A stretch of 64,000 nt of DNA from UBA4416 sp048498515. Lineage in GTDB: Bacteria; Bacteroidota; Bacteroidia; B-17B0; Aurantibacillaceae. The stretch is from the NCBI GenBank assembly GCA_048498515.1, contig JBEHXV010000019.1:1-64000 (forward strand), in the 5' to 3' direction. Each line of letters opens with the position of its first letter. The first letter of the stretch is position 1. The position numbers and the translations under genes were made by a program. The notes below the pieces were generated by a model that was not told where the DNA came from, ran no database searches, and worked only from the letters and a program-made list of their open reading frames with translations. This document shows positions 61,481 through 64,000 of the stretch, in pieces.

Positions 61481-61529
61481 AACAAAATAAAAAAGGCTTA
61501 TCAAAACGATAAGCCTTTTTTATTTTGTT
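61481..61529. terminator. Strong bidirectional terminator (22-bp stem)
   Basis: Positions 61481-61502 and 61508-61529 are exact reverse complements over a 5-base loop. The GC core (AGGCTTATC) is flanked by A/T runs on both sides, so it terminates transcripts from either strand. It lies immediately downstream of the minus-strand lipoprotein gene ending at 61534. Confidence 0.9.
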
Positions 61530-61533
61530 CAGT

Positions 61534-61977
61534 TTATTTTTTCTTAGTAGTTGTTTTCTTTTTATCCTTCGCGGCTCCTGCACCATAGCCAACACCCGAA
61601 CCAACTGCGCCACCTACCGCGCCGCCAATGGCAGCACCTTTAGCCGGATCATCTTTGTTGATTAATGCGCCGGCAACCGCGCCTGCTACTACGCCTGCAC
61701 CGGTTCCAATTAAAGCACCTTTTGTTTTATTCGACATTCCTTTCTTTTCAACAGTCGTTTCACTTCCGCCATTTTGCGACGAGCCCGAATTGGCATACCG
61801 ACGATGGTTGTCGGCCGCTGCCATGGAATCGATGGTTCTTTGTTTGGCCTGTAAAGCGGCTACATTGTTCATTGAGTCTATAGTAGCTTGCTTTGCCCTT
61901 TCCAACTCAGCGGTTCTCGATTTATTACAGGAAGCCATCATGATTGATAAAGCTCCTATGACTATTAACTGTTTCAT
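61534..61977 (-). CDS. Glycine-zipper lipoprotein 1
   Basis: This 147-residue protein has a lipobox MASC (C17). Residues 20-60 hold two copies of an IDSM motif (QATIDSM and QRTIDSM). The C-terminal part is a glycine zipper with TKGALIGTGAGVVAGAVAG and AAIGGAVGGAVGSGVGYGAGA, which inserts into or packs against membrane. The tail is Lys-rich. It is a paralogue of the next gene and lies 26 bases downstream of it. An envelope role is likely; specific function is unknown. Confidence 0.85.
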   Translation of the reverse strand: MKQLIVIGALSIMMASCNKSRTAELERAKQATIDSMNNVAALQAKQRTIDSMAAADNHRRYANSGSSQNGGSETTVEKKGMSNKTKGALIGTGAGVVAGAVAGALINKDDPAKGAAIGGAVGGAVGSGVGYGAGAAKDKKKTTTKKK

Positions 61978-62003
61978 GGTTTTATGTATTTTAAAATTTA
62001 TAC

Positions 62004-62630
62004 TTATGGATTTGTCGTAGTTGTAGAACTTGATGTCGTATTAGTGCTCGTTGCTTTCTTATCCTTAGCGGCTCCTGCACCATAACCAACACCCGAACCA
62101 ACTGCGCCACCAATGGCTCCGCCAATAGCTGCTCCTTGTCCAGGATTATCCTTATTAAGGATAGCTCCTCCAATGGCACCAATTACAGCGCCCGCTCCCG
62201 CGCCAATTAAAGCGCCTTTTGTTTTACCACTCATCTTTTTCTTTTCTTCTTCAGTGGTAGCCGTGCTTACTGCACCCGTATTGCTTACAACAGCTCCGCT
62301 ATTGACCACCGTACCGTTATTGGTTGAAACCGGCGTTTCTGTTTTTGGCGTTGTAGACGTTACTCCTGTCGCGTGATGATGCGACTTTACAGGTGTGTTG
62401 TTAGATTGAACAGGAACTGCACCGGTTTCAATAGGATCAACCGTAATAGGCATTTGAGAATTGATCAGGTTCATGGAATCGATCGTTCTTTGTCGTACCA
62501 GTTGTATGTCGGAAATGTTTTGCATTGAGTCGATAGCGGATTGTCGTGCCGCTTCAATCGTTTCTGTTTTTGAGTCGGAACAGGCCGCTGCGAAAATGGA
62601 AAGCGCTCCTGCTATAATTATATGTTTCAT
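62004..62630 (-). CDS. Glycine-zipper lipoprotein 2 (paralogue)
   Basis: This 208-residue protein has a lipobox AAAC (C17). Two IDSM motifs (QSAIDSM and QRTIDSM) recur, followed by a Thr/Pro/Ala-rich linker (about 60-135) and a C-terminal glycine zipper (TKGALIGAGAGAVIGAIGG; GAAIGGAIGGAVGSGVGYG). It is longer than its neighbour by the linker. The pair is likely a tandem duplication on one minus-strand transcript. Confidence 0.85.
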   Translation of the reverse strand: MKHIIIAGALSIFAAACSDSKTETIEAARQSAIDSMQNISDIQLVRQRTIDSMNLINSQMPITVDPIETGAVPVQSNNTPVKSHHHATGVTSTTPKTETPVSTNNGTVVNSGAVVSNTGAVSTATTEEEKKKMSGKTKGALIGAGAGAVIGAIGGAILNKDNPGQGAAIGGAIGGAVGSGVGYGAGAAKDKKATSTNTTSSSTTTTNP

Positions 62631-62799
62631 GTCCAGTATGTTTTTATGGGTTAATGCTCCATACCGCTAATGCAAAATGGCTGCGAGAATATTAACTATT
62701 GACAATCAATAACTTAATTTAATTCTTGTCGATTATTTTTCACATGTTGGGGAATAATCTTAAAACTCAGCTACCTTGCAATAATTAAAAAAACAGCAC

Positions 62800-63786
62800 A
62801 TGGAATACAGGAGATTAGGAAAATCGGGATTACAGGTAAGCGCATTATCATTTGGTTCATGGATCACTTTTGGAAAACAAATTGAGAATAACATTGCCGA
62901 TGAATTACTGAGCATTGCATATGAGCATGGCGTTAATTTTTTTGACAATGCCGAGATCTACGCAGCCGGTAAATCGGAAGAAGTAATGGGTTCTATCCTT
63001 AAAAAAAAGAACTGGGCCAGGAGTTCCTACTGCCTATCAAGCAAAGTGTATTTTGGCTATGAAGATAAAAAACCTAACCAAACGGGTTTATCGCGCAAAC
63101 ATATTATAGAAGGTTGCCATGCCGCCTTAAAGCGTTTGCAGGTAGATTACATCGACCTTTTCTTTTGCCACCGCCCTGATAAAAACACGCCTATAGAAGA
63201 AACCGTGTGGGCAATGAACACCCTGATACAACAAGGCAAAATTTTATACTGGGGTACCAGCGAGTGGGCAAACGATGAGATCATGGCCGCATTTGTTTTT
63301 GCTGAAAGGCATCACCTCATTGGACCAACCATGGAACAACCTCAATACAACATGTTTGAACGTACCAAAATGGAAAAAGATTATTTATTGTTGTTCCGTG
63401 ATTTTGGTTTGGGTACCACAACCTGGAGCCCTCTGGCATCAGGGCTTTTGAGTGGTAAATACAATAATGGCATTCCACATGATAACCGTTTGCATATTGA
63501 AGGAATGGATTGGTTGAAAGAACGTGCACTGGGTGAAGCCTCAAAACTGGACAAAACAAAAGAGCTGGCAAAGCTGGCTGCGGAGCTGGGAACATCTTTA
63601 TCAAAATTATCCATTGCCTGGGTGGTCAAAAATCCACAGGTAAGCACCGCTATTTTAGGTGCCTCCAAAAAAGAACAATTACTCGAAAATTTAAAAGCCC
63701 TGGAAGTTCTGCCATTGTTAACAAATGAAGTTACAGAAAAAATAGAACTGATCTTAAACAATAAACCGGTGCAGGCGCAGTTTTAA
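62800..63786 (+). CDS. Aldo/keto reductase (voltage-gated K+ channel beta-like)
   Basis: This 328-residue protein is an NADPH-dependent oxidoreductase of the AKR superfamily. The catalytic tetrad is D49 (FFDNAEIY), Y54, K82 (SSKVYFG) and H124 (FFCHRPD). Other features are ALSFGSW near residue 15, GKILYWGTSEW near residue 146 and the ILGASKKEQLLENL cofactor loop near the end. Closest in layout to KCNAB or YghZ-type reductases. Length is normal. It stands alone, divergent from the lipoproteins. A weak -7-like TACCTTGC lies 20 bases upstream (62772-62779). Confidence 0.92.
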   Translation: MEYRRLGKSGLQVSALSFGSWITFGKQIENNIADELLSIAYEHGVNFFDNAEIYAAGKSEEVMGSILKKKNWARSSYCLSSKVYFGYEDKKPNQTGLSRKHIIEGCHAALKRLQVDYIDLFFCHRPDKNTPIEETVWAMNTLIQQGKILYWGTSEWANDEIMAAFVFAERHHLIGPTMEQPQYNMFERTKMEKDYLLLFRDFGLGTTTWSPLASGLLSGKYNNGIPHDNRLHIEGMDWLKERALGEASKLDKTKELAKLAAELGTSLSKLSIAWVVKNPQVSTAILGASKKEQLLENLKALEVLPLLTNEVTEKIELILNNKPVQAQF

Positions 63787-63835
63787 AATTTGATTAATTT
63801 TTTGTCAGCTCGTCACGACGCGACAAATTCACCAT

Positions 63836-64000
63836 TTACTTTATCAATATAATCTTATGCTCCTGCAACTGCCCTTCTTCATCCAGGAGCTTAATAAAAT
63901 ATACGCCGTTCTTTAACTCTGCTAAACTCAATTCAATTAACCTCTCATGATCCAATGAACGATCTAAAACAACCTCTCCCAGTGTGCTGACAACCATCAT
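63836..64000 (-). CDS. C-terminal end of a T9SS-sorted protein (cut by window edge)
   Basis: The minus strand from the window end to the stop at 63836 encodes 54 residues: VVSTLGEVVLDRSLD near the start, then LAELKNGVYFIKLLDEEG and a basic tail. This is the end of a type A T9SS sorting domain (the S.L..GVYFI motif). The rest of the cargo protein lies beyond the window. Confidence 0.8.
   Translation of the reverse strand: MMVVSTLGEVVLDRSLDHERLIELSLAELKNGVYFIKLLDEEGQLQEHKIILIK

Larger units (their letters stand above)
61041..61533. other. 493-base non-coding repeat hotspot between convergent genes
   Basis: No gene is seen between the aldehyde dehydrogenase and the glycine-zipper lipoprotein. 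The stretch is a stack of inverted repeats: hairpins at 61170-61194 and 61252-61282, a nested MITE-like element at 61322-61469 and a bidirectional terminator at 61481-61529. The remainder is a poly-T run and unremarkable sequence. Confidence 0.8.

Noticed and set aside
63801..63827. Terminator between the aldo/keto reductase and the T9SS tail
   Set aside because: TTTGTC and GACAAA form only a 6-bp stem with a 15-base loop and no clear T-run.

Overview
The window looks like chromosome of a Bacteroidota bacterium with a type IX secretion system (T9SS) and probably gliding motility. Evidence: many secreted proteins end in T9SS sorting domains, there are PorP/SprF proteins, a PorE-like OmpA protein, gldA and bshA, and the promoters use the Bacteroidota -7 box TAnnTTTG. 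I cannot name the genus. No rRNA, tRNA, CRISPR array, integrase or transposase was seen.

Layout. 1-5640: the start of a SprB-repeat surface protein (runs off the left edge), a sodium:solute symporter and a gliding-motility C-terminal-domain protein. 5897-7983: a GNAT acyltransferase, then engB with a small partner gene. 8116-12687 (minus): secreted M43 protease, secreted PDZ-hydrolase, AraC regulator. 12876-19854 (plus): M16 peptidase, bshA, a methyltransferase-TPR protein with signal peptide, and a secreted sulfatase. 20023-21711: an AT-rich ATPase-TOPRIM (OLD-like) gene, the best anti-phage candidate. 21780-32793: T9SS cargo proteins, small membrane proteins and lipoproteins, and a C45-type Ntn hydrolase. 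33060-39708 (minus): a tetR-tolC-MFP-RND efflux operon, with an inverted-repeat operator overlapping the tetR promoter.

39852-56450 (plus) is the most striking locus: two giant repeat adhesins (1939 and 2034 residues), each followed one base later by its own PorP/SprF protein, then a PorE-like TPR/PD40/CRD/OmpA protein and a small secreted orphan. The likely arrangement is that each PorP/SprF protein serves export or anchoring of the adhesin before it, while the PorE-like protein ties the assembly to peptidoglycan.

56454-64000: rsgA divergent from gldA, a PDDEXK (DUF1016) nuclease, an aldehyde dehydrogenase, a tandem pair of glycine-zipper lipoproteins, an aldo/keto reductase, and the C-terminus of another T9SS cargo protein at the right edge.

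The intergenic DNA is unusually rich in structured repeats: two opposed arrays of short words (9-bp units at 6841-7000, 8-bp units at 15752-15842), a dispersed palindromic family with two copies (28501 and 57416), a REP-like element (32905), a MITE-like nested inverted repeat (61322) and several strong hairpin terminators.
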